This document shows positions 8,313 through 17,221 of a stretch of DNA of 64,000 nucleotides, piece after piece (within the stretch, counting starts at the first letter, position 1; each line of letters opens with the position of its first letter). The translations under genes and the position numbers were made by a program. The notes below the pieces were generated by a model. It was not told where the DNA came from and did not search any database. It saw only the letters and a program-made list of their open reading frames with translations. Source of the stretch: Pseudoblastomonas marina (lineage in GTDB: Bacteria; Pseudomonadota; Alphaproteobacteria; Sphingomonadales; Sphingomonadaceae); contig NZ_BMID01000001.1 in NCBI RefSeq assembly GCF_014641655.1, forward strand, positions 1 through 64,000. The letters are read 5' to 3'.

Positions 8313-9934
8313 ATATCGCGAAACTCGGTTTGTCGGGCGGCGAATCCATGCCGCGCGCCGGAACTGGCACGGTTCCTGCTTCGGGACATCCCATGTTCGG
8401 AGAAACGCTTCACTTCCGGCTCCAGCTGGCCAGTTCGACCGCGAAACTCGCGGCGCTCGACGGCATGGCCGGCATGGCCGGTATGGTCGCTGGAACCGCG
8501 CCCGCATTCCCGGGGCTCGAGACCCTCGAGCTGAAGGCGCTGCCGGAGCGCATCTCTTTCGCCGCGCCCGAGGGCGAATCCGTCGATCGCGCGACCGAAG
8601 AATTTGTCGACACCGATGAACTCGCGCCGACGCTGGCGCTGCTCGCCCCGATCGTCGACACAGCGCCTTCGACCAATTTCGTTGTGATCGGCACCGGAGA
8701 GATTCCCACGCGGGCCGCTTCGCTTGCGTCGATCACTACCGCGTCCGCGTCCGCGACCGGCATGGTGACGGGCGAAACCGGCGACGAGCGACCCGCAGGC
8801 CAGCTTGCGGCGAATGCCGTCGCGCCCGAAGAAGTTCTCGCCGATCCCGACGGCGACGTGGCCGCGCTGCTTCGCCGCGTGCGCACAGCCGGGACCGAGC
8901 GCGCACCAGTCCAGACCGTCGCGGCTGACGTCGATCGCACCGCTTCGGGGCGCCAGCCCGAGACGGCGGCAGCCGATATCGAGCCGCGCCTCGACCAGGT
9001 GCAGGGCCCCGGCGCCCATGCGCGCCAGCCCGCTCCGGACCTGGCGCGCTTCCGCGCCGCGTCGACCGCCGTCGCCAACGCGGCGGCGGAGGCAGCGTCG
9101 TATGGCGACAAACCTGCAGCAGCTACCGCGCCCTCTCCCGATCAGCCGCTTGTCGCGGCCTCGGTCTCCGACCCGCGGGTCGGCAGAGCGATGCGGCAAA
9201 ACGATGATTTCGCGACCTCGCGCATTCGCGGCGGCAGTGCCACGTTGCGCAGCACGGCGCGGATCGATGCGCCCGATGCAGGCCGCGAACTCGACCTCAC
9301 CGGGATGGAGCCCGGGACGGTCGAGGACACTCCGTTCCAGCGGCAGGTTGCGACTTCGGTCGTCGATGTCCGGGCCGGCCATGCCACGCCTTTGGTCGCG
9401 CAGCACGCCGCCGGCACGAATGCCGACCCGGCTTCGCTCGAGACCGGCACGCGGTCCGATAACACCCAGACGCTTCCGCTCGACCAGCGCTTCTCCGATC
9501 GGCTCGGTGCCATGGTCGGTGCGGCGATGGGCAACGCGACGCTGAAGGATGGCATGCTCCGCCTGCAGGTCACCCCCGATCACCTCGGACCGATCGAGAT
9601 CGAGATGGATTCGTCGGGCTTGTCCGATCGCCTCCAGATCACGGTTGAAAGCGAAGCCGTGCGGCAGGCAGTTGCGCAGGCCCAGGGCCGGATCGAGCAG
9701 GAACTGCGCCAAGCCGGCGCGAGGTTGGCCGGGATCGACGTCGCGCTGCGTGACAGCGGTGCCGACGCGCAGGGCAACGCCCAGGCCAACGCACATACGA
9801 ATTCGCAGGCCGATACCGATGGGCGCCGCCCCGGCCCGGCCACCAATCATGACACGGCCTCCACCGCTCCCGACGCCGCCGAACTGCGTTCGGCACCGGG
9901 CGGCGAAGAAGCCGGCAATGTCCTTTACGCTTGA
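8309..9934 (+). CDS. fliK: Flagellar hook-length control protein FliK
   Basis: FliK is the exported ruler that sets hook length and switches the export gate to filament substrates through FlhB. Of 541 residues, about 1-410 are low-complexity, rich in Ala, Thr, Asp and Pro, as is typical of the ruler part. The conserved C-terminal switch domain starts near 415 (LRLQVTPDHLGPIEIEMD, then QITVESEAVRQAVAQAQGRI and LRQAGARLAGIDV). A charged, Gln/Asn-rich tail follows. The gene overlaps fliJ by four bases and ends shortly before fliL. Confidence 0.88.
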   Translation: MNIAKLGLSGGESMPRAGTGTVPASGHPMFGETLHFRLQLASSTAKLAALDGMAGMAGMVAGTAPAFPGLETLELKALPERISFAAPEGESVDRATEEFVDTDELAPTLALLAPIVDTAPSTNFVVIGTGEIPTRAASLASITTASASATGMVTGETGDERPAGQLAANAVAPEEVLADPDGDVAALLRRVRTAGTERAPVQTVAADVDRTASGRQPETAAADIEPRLDQVQGPGAHARQPAPDLARFRAASTAVANAAAEAASYGDKPAAATAPSPDQPLVAASVSDPRVGRAMRQNDDFATSRIRGGSATLRSTARIDAPDAGRELDLTGMEPGTVEDTPFQRQVATSVVDVRAGHATPLVAQHAAGTNADPASLETGTRSDNTQTLPLDQRFSDRLGAMVGAAMGNATLKDGMLRLQVTPDHLGPIEIEMDSSGLSDRLQITVESEAVRQAVAQAQGRIEQELRQAGARLAGIDVALRDSGADAQGNAQANAHTNSQADTDGRRPGPATNHDTASTAPDAAELRSAPGGEEAGNVLYA

Positions 9935-9961
9935 TAACACCCGATTGACCGGAGTTTGACC

Positions 9962-10522
9962 ATGTCGGATGCAGAAACCACGCCCAAGAAGAAGGGCGGC
10001 AAGATGAAGAAGGTGCTGATCGCCACGATCGGGCTCGTCCTGATCGGCGGTGCCGGCGGCGCCGGAGGCTTCTATTACGCGGGCGCCTTCGGCGGCGATG
10101 CTGCCGAGGAAAAACCCGATCATCCCAAGCTCGTCCTCAAGGACGGTTCGCAGATCGATGCCCCTCCGGGCGACGGGACCGGCAATTTGAAGGACAAGGC
10201 CAAGTACCAGGTTACCTACCACCCGATCGAAGGCAGCTTCACCAGCAACCTGCGCGGCGGCAGCGGTTTTGCCCAGGCCGAGATTGCGGTATCGACCTTC
10301 TATGACGAACGTGTCGTCGCCGCTTTGACCGAGCATGATTTCGCGATCCGCGATTCGATCGTGATGGAACTGGCCGAAAGCAACGGACAGGAACTCGAAA
10401 CCGGTGCCGGCAAGAAGGAACTTGCCCAGCGCCTGCGTAACAGCATCAACCAGGTTCTGGTCGAGAAAACCGGCTTCGGCGGGATCGACTCGATCTATTT
10501 CACCAAGCTGGTGCTGCAGTAA
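9962..10522 (+). CDS. fliL: Flagellar basal body-associated protein FliL
   Basis: FliL is a single-pass inner-membrane protein that surrounds the stator and supports torque. The ATG at 9962 is chosen because GGAG lies seven bases upstream; a TTG six bases earlier is in frame but less likely. The 186-residue product has a Lys-rich cytoplasmic start, a Gly-rich membrane segment at about 18-37, an acidic linker, and a periplasmic domain related to SPFH folds. The gene lies between fliK and fliM, the usual fliL-fliM order. Confidence 0.92.
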   Translation: MSDAETTPKKKGGKMKKVLIATIGLVLIGGAGGAGGFYYAGAFGGDAAEEKPDHPKLVLKDGSQIDAPPGDGTGNLKDKAKYQVTYHPIEGSFTSNLRGGSGFAQAEIAVSTFYDERVVAALTEHDFAIRDSIVMELAESNGQELETGAGKKELAQRLRNSINQVLVEKTGFGGIDSIYFTKLVLQ

Positions 10523-10526
10523 GTCG

Positions 10527-11495
10527 ATGGCGACGAAGACTGCCAAACCGGCCAAGACGGCCAAGCCCGCCAAGGGCGTCGCGAAGAAGCCGGCTGCCGA
10601 CAAGGCGGTCGAAATGGAGCAGTTTGCCCACAGCTTCCCGCGGCGTGCGACCGGCGAGGCGGACGTGCTGCCGATCGCCCGGCGGATGGGCAAGCTGCTG
10701 TGCCAGTCGCTGCGGCAGAGCTTCCAGCCGCTCGCGGAAGAGCGCCTGACGGTCGAAGCCCAGGAGCCGCAGGTCGTCGAGCACGACGCATGGGCCGCGA
10801 AGCGCAAGGGCCCGACCGGGTTCGCCTTCTACCAGCTCCCCCCGATGAAGGGGCGGATGGCGATGCTCCTGCCGCAGGACCTGATCGCGGCGCTGGTCGA
10901 TGCCTTCTTCGGCGGCTCGATCTCGCGCGGCAAGTCGACCAAGTCGAACTTTTCTTCGAGCGATTTGCGCCTGATGCACCGGATCGCCCAGAACACTGCG
11001 CCGGAGATCGGTGCGGCCTGGTCGCAGATCGGCCCGTTCCGTTGCGTCGCGGCCGGTTTTACCGACGACGAGGAAGAGGCGAGGATCGCCAAGGGCGATG
11101 CACCGCTTCTTCTCCAGCCGTTCACGCTCGCCTATCCGGGCGGCGTCAAGTTCACGATCGAATGCGTCTACCCGGTCGAGATGATCCAGTCGGGACGTGA
11201 ATTCTGCACCACGGCGAAGCCCGAGGAAACCTCGTCCGCCGATCCGGCCTGGCGACAGGCGATGGGCCTGGCGATCGCCGAGACCTACCTGCCGGTGCGT
11301 TCCGTGATGGCGCGCCCGAGCATGACCATGAACCAGCTCGCCAACCTCAAGGAAGGCGACATCATCTCGATCCCGAACGTCCGCAACCTCCAGTTGCTCA
11401 TCGGCGATCGCCCATTCGCGCGCGGCAATATCGGCGAACAGAACGGTATGGCCGCATTCCGCATCGACCACTTCGAACAGGGAAAAATCTCGTGA
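10527..11495 (+). CDS. fliM: Flagellar motor switch protein FliM (atypical N-terminus)
   Basis: FliM is the middle C-ring protein that receives CheY-P and turns rotation. The 322-residue product has the middle CheC-like domain (roughly 45-225) and a C-terminal SpoA domain (MNQLANLKEGDIISIPNVRNL) that pairs with FliN. The N-terminus is odd: where FliM normally has the CheY-docking LSQxEIDALL helix there is an Ala/Lys/Pro-rich tract (KTAKPAKTAKPAKGVAKK), and I do not see the docking motif. The ATG at 10527 follows the fliL stop by four bases. It overlaps fliN by four bases. The family is clear; the signalling input is not. Confidence 0.92.
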   Translation: MATKTAKPAKTAKPAKGVAKKPAADKAVEMEQFAHSFPRRATGEADVLPIARRMGKLLCQSLRQSFQPLAEERLTVEAQEPQVVEHDAWAAKRKGPTGFAFYQLPPMKGRMAMLLPQDLIAALVDAFFGGSISRGKSTKSNFSSSDLRLMHRIAQNTAPEIGAAWSQIGPFRCVAAGFTDDEEEARIAKGDAPLLLQPFTLAYPGGVKFTIECVYPVEMIQSGREFCTTAKPEETSSADPAWRQAMGLAIAETYLPVRSVMARPSMTMNQLANLKEGDIISIPNVRNLQLLIGDRPFARGNIGEQNGMAAFRIDHFEQGKIS

Positions 11496-11866
11496 CCGAC
11501 ATGACCCAGGCCGCCGGCCTCGCCGATGCGGCAAAGGCCGCCGAAACCAATGCGGCAATTTCTTGCCAGCCCGGTACCGGCTTTGCCGACGAAACGGCAA
11601 ACCATTACCGCTTCCTCGCCGATATCCCGGTCAGGCTCTCGGTCGAAGTCGGCGCGGTGTCGCTGAAACTCAGCGAAATCATGGACCTGGAAGAGGGTTC
11701 GGTGGTCGAGCTGGGGCGCCAGGCAACCGATCTTCTCGACATCAACGTAAATGGCACGCTCGTTGCAAGGGGAGAGGTCGTAACCATCGACGGCCGGTTC
11801 GGCATCCGCGTGGCGGAAGTCATCTCCAACCAGGTCGCCGGAACGAAAGTCGAAAGGCGTGCTTAG
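11492..11866 (+). CDS. fliN: Flagellar motor switch protein FliN
   Basis: FliN forms the lower C ring and docks FliH-FliI. The 124-residue protein has an N-terminal extension of about 45 residues followed by the conserved SpoA domain: the DIPVRLSVEVG block, the LKLSEIMDLEEGSVVEL block and NGTLVARGEVV with FGIRVAEVI at the end. It overlaps the fliM stop by four bases, and its own stop shares one base with the GTG of fliO. Confidence 0.96.
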   Translation: MTDMTQAAGLADAAKAAETNAAISCQPGTGFADETANHYRFLADIPVRLSVEVGAVSLKLSEIMDLEEGSVVELGRQATDLLDINVNGTLVARGEVVTIDGRFGIRVAEVISNQVAGTKVERRA

Positions 11867-12270
11867 TGACCTACTATATCCTGAAGCTGGTGATCATGCT
11901 GCCGCTGATGGCGGCCATGATCGTCGGATCGCTATGGGTATATCGTAAATACCAGCCGGGCTTCGCAGGCGCGACGCGCCAGCGGAACCTGCGCCTCGTG
12001 GAGACGCTGTCTCTCGGATCGTCCGGCAAGCTCGCCGTGATCGATTTCGGGGAGCAGCGTCTTCTCGTTTCGGCCGTGCGTGGTCGGATCGAATGTCTCT
12101 CGACGCAGGACCGCCCCGACGACGCCGACCTCGTCGACGAACTCGACCGCGATGGCGGCGGGGATCCCACCGTCGACCTGCCGGCCAAGGCCAAGGGCTT
12201 CCGCGCCGCGCTCGACCGCGCGCTCAACGCTCCCGAAACGCTGCGTCAAATGCGGACGCGCGACCAGTGA
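11866..12270 (+). CDS. fliO: Flagellar biosynthesis protein FliO
   Basis: FliO is a small membrane scaffold that helps assemble the FliP-FliQ-FliR export gate. The start is a GTG at 11866 whose first base is the last base of the fliN stop; an open frame upstream in fliN is not coding. The 134-residue product has one N-terminal membrane segment (about 5-24), then a small cytoplasmic domain with the FliO-like core RNLRLVETLSLGSSGKLAVI and a charged tail. Conservation is low in this family, so position (between fliN and fliP) is part of the argument. Confidence 0.85.
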   Translation: MTYYILKLVIMLPLMAAMIVGSLWVYRKYQPGFAGATRQRNLRLVETLSLGSSGKLAVIDFGEQRLLVSAVRGRIECLSTQDRPDDADLVDELDRDGGGDPTVDLPAKAKGFRAALDRALNAPETLRQMRTRDQ

Positions 12271-13058
12271 TCGGCCTTCTCGACCTGAAATCCGCCGGCT
12301 GGCGCCGGATCGGAATGCTGCTCGTCGCGATGCTCGTGGTGTTCGCCCCGACCGAGCTCGCCGCGCAGACTCCGGGTGCCTCCGAAGCACTGACCCGCGC
12401 GCTCGATGATGTTTCGGGCGATGGCGCGCCGCTGACGCTGTCGCTGCAGATCCTCATCCTGATGGGGCTGCTGACCATCCTGCCGTCGCTGGTCCTGATG
12501 ATGACCAGCTTCACCCGGATTATCATCGTCCTTTCGATCCTGCGCCAGGCGCTCGGTCTCCAGCAGACCCCGCCCAACCAGGTGCTGATCGGGCTTTCAC
12601 TGTTCCTCTCGATCTTCGTGATGGCGCCCTCGATCGAGCAGATCAACGCCAACGCGATCGAACCCTACGGCAATGACGAGATCGCGCTCGAACAGGCGAT
12701 CGAAGTGTCGGGCGACGTGTTCCACGCCTTCATGGTCAAGCAGACCCGCCAGAACGACCTCAAGCTGTTCATGGATCTTGGCGACGAACCGCCGGTCGCC
12801 ACCCCGCAGGACATCCCGTTCTCGGTGCTGCTCCCGGCCTTCGTCACCAGCGAGCTGAAGACCGCCTTCCAGATCGGCTTCATGATCTTCCTGCCGTTTC
12901 TCATCATCGACCTCGTCGTCGCCTCGACGCTGATGGCGCTGGGTATGATGATGCTGTCTCCCACCATTATCTCGATGCCGTTCAAGCTCTTGCTGTTCGT
13001 GCTGGTCGATGGCTGGGCCCTGACCATGGGGTCTCTCGCCGGATCGTTCGTGACGTAG
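12267..13058 (+). CDS. fliP: Flagellar export gate protein FliP
   Basis: FliP makes most of the export channel in the inner membrane. The GTG at 12267 overlaps the fliO stop (GTGA); an ATG about 16 codons in is an alternative. The product of 263 residues has a cleavable-looking N-terminal signal (ending near LAAQ), then the FliP core with four membrane segments and the motifs SFTRIIIVLSILRQALG, PPNQVLIGLSLFLSIFVM, and LPFLIIDLVVASTLMALGMM. The gene is followed after ten bases by fliQ. Confidence 0.96.
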   Translation: MIGLLDLKSAGWRRIGMLLVAMLVVFAPTELAAQTPGASEALTRALDDVSGDGAPLTLSLQILILMGLLTILPSLVLMMTSFTRIIIVLSILRQALGLQQTPPNQVLIGLSLFLSIFVMAPSIEQINANAIEPYGNDEIALEQAIEVSGDVFHAFMVKQTRQNDLKLFMDLGDEPPVATPQDIPFSVLLPAFVTSELKTAFQIGFMIFLPFLIIDLVVASTLMALGMMMLSPTIISMPFKLLLFVLVDGWALTMGSLAGSFVT

Positions 13059-13068
13059 GGGGCGGGAC

Positions 13069-13341
13069 ATGGAACAGACGGATTTCTTCATCGGCATCGC
13101 CCAGCAGACGCTGTGGGTCACCGCGATGGCGGCCGCGCCGCTCCTCATCCCGGCGCTCGCTGTCGGCATCCTGCTCGGCATGGTGCAGGCCGCGACCTCG
13201 ATCAACGAGGCGACGCTGAGCTTCGTGCCCAAGCTGATCGTGGTCGCGATCATGCTGGCGCTGTTCGGCGGGTCGATCCTCTACCTGATCTCCGATTTCA
13301 CGATCGAGATGTACAACCGGATCCCGGAATTGCTGGCATGA
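13069..13341 (+). CDS. fliQ: Flagellar export gate protein FliQ
   Basis: The 90-residue protein has the two long hydrophobic helices of FliQ, which packs around the FliP-FliR core of the export gate. Conserved segments are the QTLWVTAMAAAPLLIPALAV helix and the following GMVQAATSINEATLSFVPKL loop. The size matches the family. Its stop overlaps the ATG of fliR by four bases. Confidence 0.96.
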   Translation: MEQTDFFIGIAQQTLWVTAMAAAPLLIPALAVGILLGMVQAATSINEATLSFVPKLIVVAIMLALFGGSILYLISDFTIEMYNRIPELLA

Positions 13342-14117
13342 TCGCACCGGGTCTCGCAGGCGCGGAAGATCAGCTGTGGCAATATGCCATGGCGATGATC
13401 CGCCCGGGCGCGGCCCTTATGGTCGCGCCGATCTTCGGCGCGTCGCAGGTGCCGTTGCCGTTGCGTATCATCCTCGCGCTGATGATCGCGGTCGCGGCGA
13501 CCGGCCTCGGCGGGGTCACGATGCCGCCCGAAACCATGGTCAGTTTTTCGGGCCTATTGTTCGTGCTCGGCGAGGTGCTCGTCGGTGCCGCGATGGGCTT
13601 CGCACTGCAGATCGGGTTCTCCGCCGCCTTCATCGCGGGCGAGACGCTGAGCAACGCGATGGGTCTCGGCTTCGCTTCGTTGAACGATCCGCAATCGGGC
13701 ACCAGCACCCCGGTGCTTGGCCAGTTCCTCTCGATCGCGGCGACGCTGCTGTTGCTTGCGATGGACGGGCACCTGATGCTGATCGCGATCATCGTCGACA
13801 GCTATTCGACGCTGCCGCCCGGCAACGCCTTCATGAGCTTCGCCTCGATCGAGAGCCTCGTCCAGTTCGGCGGATCGCTGTTCGGCATGGGGCTGCTGAT
13901 CGCACTCCCGGTCGGCTCGGCGCTGATCCTGATCCAGGTGGTGATGGCGATGCTCGCGCGCTCGGCCCCGGCGATGAACCTGTTCGCGGTCGGCCTGCCG
14001 GTCGCGCTGCTCGCCGGCCTCGTCCTGCTCGCCATCGCGACGCCGATCATGGCCGAAACCATCATGCAGGCGATGGGCGACGGCCTGATGCAGTCGCGCA
14101 CGATGGCGGGAGGCTAG
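13338..14117 (+). CDS. fliR: Flagellar export gate protein FliR
   Basis: FliR is the single-copy member of the export gate. Translation starts at the ATG at 13338, inside the fliQ stop. The 259-residue protein has about six membrane segments; the pattern RPGAALMVAPIFGASQVPLP near the N-terminus and GFASLNDPQSGTSTPVLGQF in the middle are typical. Two bases separate... the stop and the next start are only three bases apart, so fliR and flhB are tightly coupled, fitting their contact in the gate. Confidence 0.95.
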   Translation: MIAPGLAGAEDQLWQYAMAMIRPGAALMVAPIFGASQVPLPLRIILALMIAVAATGLGGVTMPPETMVSFSGLLFVLGEVLVGAAMGFALQIGFSAAFIAGETLSNAMGLGFASLNDPQSGTSTPVLGQFLSIAATLLLLAMDGHLMLIAIIVDSYSTLPPGNAFMSFASIESLVQFGGSLFGMGLLIALPVGSALILIQVVMAMLARSAPAMNLFAVGLPVALLAGLVLLAIATPIMAETIMQAMGDGLMQSRTMAGG

Positions 14118-14120
14118 GCG

Positions 14121-15263
14121 ATGGCGGACCAACCACCCGGTGGCGGCGAGAAAACCGAAGATCCGACACAAAAACGCCTGCGGGACAGCGCCAAGAAAGG
14201 CGACGTCCTGCAGTCGAAGGAACTGGGCACTGCGCTGGTGATGATGGGCGGCACGCTCATGTTCGCGCTGTTCGGCGGCGGGCTGATCGGCTCGACCGAA
14301 TCGGTCGTCGCCTCGGGGCTGTCGATCGCGCCGACCGATATCGAGGAATTCGACATGGGCGGGCGCACGCTGCGGCTGCTCGCTCCGCTGGCGCTCCCGT
14401 TCGGCGGCCTGGCCGCGCTGCTGATGCTCGCGGCGATCGCCACCCCCGCTTCGCTCGGCTCGCTCGGCTGGCGTGCGAGCGCGCTCAAGCCCAAGGGCTC
14501 GAAACTTAGCCCGCTGGCAGGCCTGAAACGTATGTTTGGCATGCACGCCTTGATCGAGCTGACCAAGGCGCTGGCCAAGGTTTCAGTGATGGGTGCAGTC
14601 GGCGCCTACATCATCTTCGCCGCCATGCCCGAAATGGTGCAGCTGGGCGCGGGCAACGTGAACAGCTCGGTATCCAGCTTTGGGGAGCTGTTCATCTACA
14701 CCATGCTCGCAATGTCGGGCTGCCTCGTGCTGATCGCGATGATCGACGTTCCGGCGCAGATCTTCCAGCGCACCAAGAAGCTGAAGATGACGAAGCAGGA
14801 GGTGAAGGACGAGCACAAGGAAACCGAAGGCTCGCCCGAACTCAAGCAGGCCGTGCGCCAGCGCCAGCACGAGATGATGAGCGGCGGCGCGCGCAAGGCA
14901 GTCGAGGAAGCCACCGTCCTGCTGGTCAACCCGACCCATTTCGCGGTCGCGCTGCGCTACGACCAGGCGCGCGACGCGGCCCCGGTGGTGCTGGCGCGCG
15001 GACGCGATGCGGTGGCGCAGGCGATGCGCTCGCTGGCGGAGGAGGCCAAGGTGCCGATCCTGCAATATCCCGAGTTAACGCGCGCGATCTATTTCACCTC
15101 GAAGGCGAACCAGATCGTCGACGAGCGGCTCTACATGGCCGTCGCCGCGCTACTCGCCTTCATCTACCGCCTCGATGCGAAAATGGCGTCCAAGTCGGAC
15201 AAGCCGGACATCGAGGTCCCCGACGATCTGAGGTTCGATTCCGATGGCACGAGAAAAAGCTAA
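14121..15263 (+). CDS. flhB: Flagellar export switch protein FlhB
   Basis: FlhB is the membrane protein that switches export from rod/hook to filament substrates. The 380-residue protein has a cytoplasmic start (GGGEKTEDPTQKRLRDSAKK), four membrane segments within about 30-215 and a cytoplasmic C-terminal domain. The self-cleavage motif NPTH is present with Asn at residue 270, so the switch should be functional. Its C-terminal domain is the partner of FliK encoded earlier in the operon. Confidence 0.97.
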   Translation: MADQPPGGGEKTEDPTQKRLRDSAKKGDVLQSKELGTALVMMGGTLMFALFGGGLIGSTESVVASGLSIAPTDIEEFDMGGRTLRLLAPLALPFGGLAALLMLAAIATPASLGSLGWRASALKPKGSKLSPLAGLKRMFGMHALIELTKALAKVSVMGAVGAYIIFAAMPEMVQLGAGNVNSSVSSFGELFIYTMLAMSGCLVLIAMIDVPAQIFQRTKKLKMTKQEVKDEHKETEGSPELKQAVRQRQHEMMSGGARKAVEEATVLLVNPTHFAVALRYDQARDAAPVVLARGRDAVAQAMRSLAEEAKVPILQYPELTRAIYFTSKANQIVDERLYMAVAALLAFIYRLDAKMASKSDKPDIEVPDDLRFDSDGTRKS

Positions 15264-15316
15264 AGTGACCGTCCGGACCACCGTTACTCCGCTCAAGGAG
15301 AAAGGCGCGCGCGCAT

Positions 15317-16711
15317 ATGTTTGCTAGTATTTCCAACCTGATCAGCGGCAATACCGGGATCAATTCCGGTCAGATCGTGGCGGACCTGGTGCAGATCACG
15401 CGCGAACCGCGCGAAACCGCGATCAACCAGAAGCAGCAGCTCAACAGCGCGCGTATCTCGGCGCTCGCCTCGGCTTCGTCCTCGCTCAACACCTTCGCCG
15501 ACGCCTTGCAGGGTATCCTCGACGGGCGCCGCTTTTCGGGCGACCTCGTGTCGAGCGACGGCGGGGTCGCGATCGCCAGCTTCATCGAGGGGCAGACCCC
15601 CAAGGGCCTGCCGGTCACGATGGAGGTCAAGCAGCTCGCCTCCGAGCAGAAGCTGATCAGCCGCAATTACACCGACGCCGCGCAGCCGGTCGGCCAGGGC
15701 ACGCTGACGCTCGCGACCAGCACCGGTAGCTTCGACATCGTCATCGACGGGACGAACGACAGCCTCACCGGGCTCCGCGACGCGATCAACACGGCCGATG
15801 CCGGCGTGACGGCTTCGATCGTGACCGACAATCTGGGAACCCGTCTCGTCATCGCCGGTCAGGACGGCGCCGACCAGGCCTTCACGCTCACGCCCCCGGC
15901 CGCGCCGAACGCGCTCAACGACTTCGCCTATCCGCCGACCGTCGACGGCGGGATGACCCAATTGTCGCAGGCCCTCGACAGCATCGTCGTGGTCGACGGG
16001 GTCCAACTGGTGAACTCGTCGAACGAGATCAACACCGCGATCGAAGGCGTGACGCTGAGCCTGCTCAAGGCGAAGCCGGGCGAGACGATCACGATCTCGG
16101 CGAGCGAGCCGCCGACCACGACGCGCGAACTCGTGACCGAGTTCATCGATGCCTTCAACAGCCTCAAAAAGGGCCTCAACACCGCCACCGCACCCGGGCT
16201 CGACGGGGTCCAGGGCGGCCCGCTCGCCGGCAATCGCGCGATCCGCGACATGGTCAGCAAGCTCGCCCGGATGAGCTCGGAGACCCTGTCGAGCACTGGG
16301 CCATTCCGGACACTCGCCGATATCGGCGTGCGTACCGCGCGCGACGGCACGCTCGAGCTCGACAGCGCCGCCTACGACCGCGCGATCGCGCTCGATCCGG
16401 ATGCGGTCGCGAGCATGCTCGACCCGCTCGAACCCGATGCGAACAATCCGGGCATTGCCGGCACGCTCGACAAGATCCGCGACACGCTGCAGGACAGCAA
16501 CGGCCCGCTCGCTCTCGCCAAGAAGCGGTTCGATGAAATCAACACCAAGCTGGCCGAGATGCGCGTCGAGCTCGACGAAGACATCGAGAAATACCAGGCC
16601 AACCTCCAGCAGACCTACGCCAACATGGATCGTCAGCTGGCGGTGCTGAAGCAGACCCAGGCCTACCTCAAGCAGCAGATCTCGATCTGGAACAGCACCG
16701 GCGAAGACTAA
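15317..16711 (+). CDS. fliD: Flagellar filament cap protein FliD
   Basis: FliD caps the filament tip and folds incoming flagellin. The 464-residue product has the FliD N-terminal domain (GQIVADLVQITREPRETAIN and the following helix) and the C-terminal domain (about 250-464) ending in a long coiled coil with YANMDRQLAVLKQTQAYLKQ. Both ends are helical, as needed for the cap's D0 region. AAGGAG lies within the 53-base gap after flhB and serves as its ribosome site. fliS follows after 21 bases, matching the usual fliD-fliS pair. Confidence 0.95.
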   Translation: MFASISNLISGNTGINSGQIVADLVQITREPRETAINQKQQLNSARISALASASSSLNTFADALQGILDGRRFSGDLVSSDGGVAIASFIEGQTPKGLPVTMEVKQLASEQKLISRNYTDAAQPVGQGTLTLATSTGSFDIVIDGTNDSLTGLRDAINTADAGVTASIVTDNLGTRLVIAGQDGADQAFTLTPPAAPNALNDFAYPPTVDGGMTQLSQALDSIVVVDGVQLVNSSNEINTAIEGVTLSLLKAKPGETITISASEPPTTTRELVTEFIDAFNSLKKGLNTATAPGLDGVQGGPLAGNRAIRDMVSKLARMSSETLSSTGPFRTLADIGVRTARDGTLELDSAAYDRAIALDPDAVASMLDPLEPDANNPGIAGTLDKIRDTLQDSNGPLALAKKRFDEINTKLAEMRVELDEDIEKYQANLQQTYANMDRQLAVLKQTQAYLKQQISIWNSTGED

Positions 16712-16732
16712 GGGATCGGACAGGACACGATT

Positions 16733-17137
16733 ATGTATTATTCCGCCAACCGTTCGGCAGCCGCCAATTACGGCAACCTCGATGCGACCAGCCGCGTCGC
16801 GGCAGCGAGCCCGCACGAACTCGTCTCGATCCTGTTCGAACAGCTGCTGCTGCGGCTCGACCGCGCCAAGCGCTCGCTCGATCGCGGCGACATGGCCGCG
16901 ATGCTTCAATCGCGCGCGCGCGCCTCGGACATCCTCAACGCACTCGAGGAAAGCCTCGATTTCGACAATGGGGGCGAAATCGCGACCGCGCTCGCGATCG
17001 TCTATCGCGAGGCCTCGAACCGGATCGATTCGGCCAGCGGCAGCGAAGCGGGCGACAAGCTGGTTTCGGCGCGCGAGATGATCGCCGAGATCGCCGAAGC
17101 CTGGGCCGAGATAGGCAAGGTGTCGCAGGCGGCCTGA
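16733..17137 (+). CDS. fliS: Flagellin export chaperone FliS
   Basis: FliS binds the C-terminal helix of flagellin in the cytoplasm and keeps it unpolymerised until export. The 134-residue helical protein has the family pattern: an N-terminal Tyr-rich start (MYYSANRSAAANYGNL), the AASPHELVSILFEQLLLRLDR helix region and a C-terminal helix with AREMIAEIAEAW. It is the last gene of the operon and is followed after 28 bases by a strong terminator. Confidence 0.94.
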   Translation: MYYSANRSAAANYGNLDATSRVAAASPHELVSILFEQLLLRLDRAKRSLDRGDMAAMLQSRARASDILNALEESLDFDNGGEIATALAIVYREASNRIDSASGSEAGDKLVSAREMIAEIAEAWAEIGKVSQAA

Positions 17138-17165
17138 CGGGGCGTCCCGACAAGCAGCACGAAAG

Positions 17166-17197
17166 AGCCCGCCTGGTACGAACCGGGCGGGCTTTTT
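17166..17197 (+). terminator. Terminator of the flagellar operon
   Basis: AGCCCGCC (17166-17173) pairs with GGCGGGCT (17186-17193), followed by a run of five T. It ends the fliE-fliS transcript and may also help to end the opposing activator gene, whose stop lies at 17222. Confidence 0.9.
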
Positions 17198-17221
17198 CGT
17201 GGGTGTCGGGTGGAACCGCGA

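Noticed and set aside
8240-10807. An 855-codon minus-strand open frame across fliK to fliM
   Set aside because: Antisense to fliK, fliL and fliM, with Arg/Gly/Ala-rich translation and no motif.
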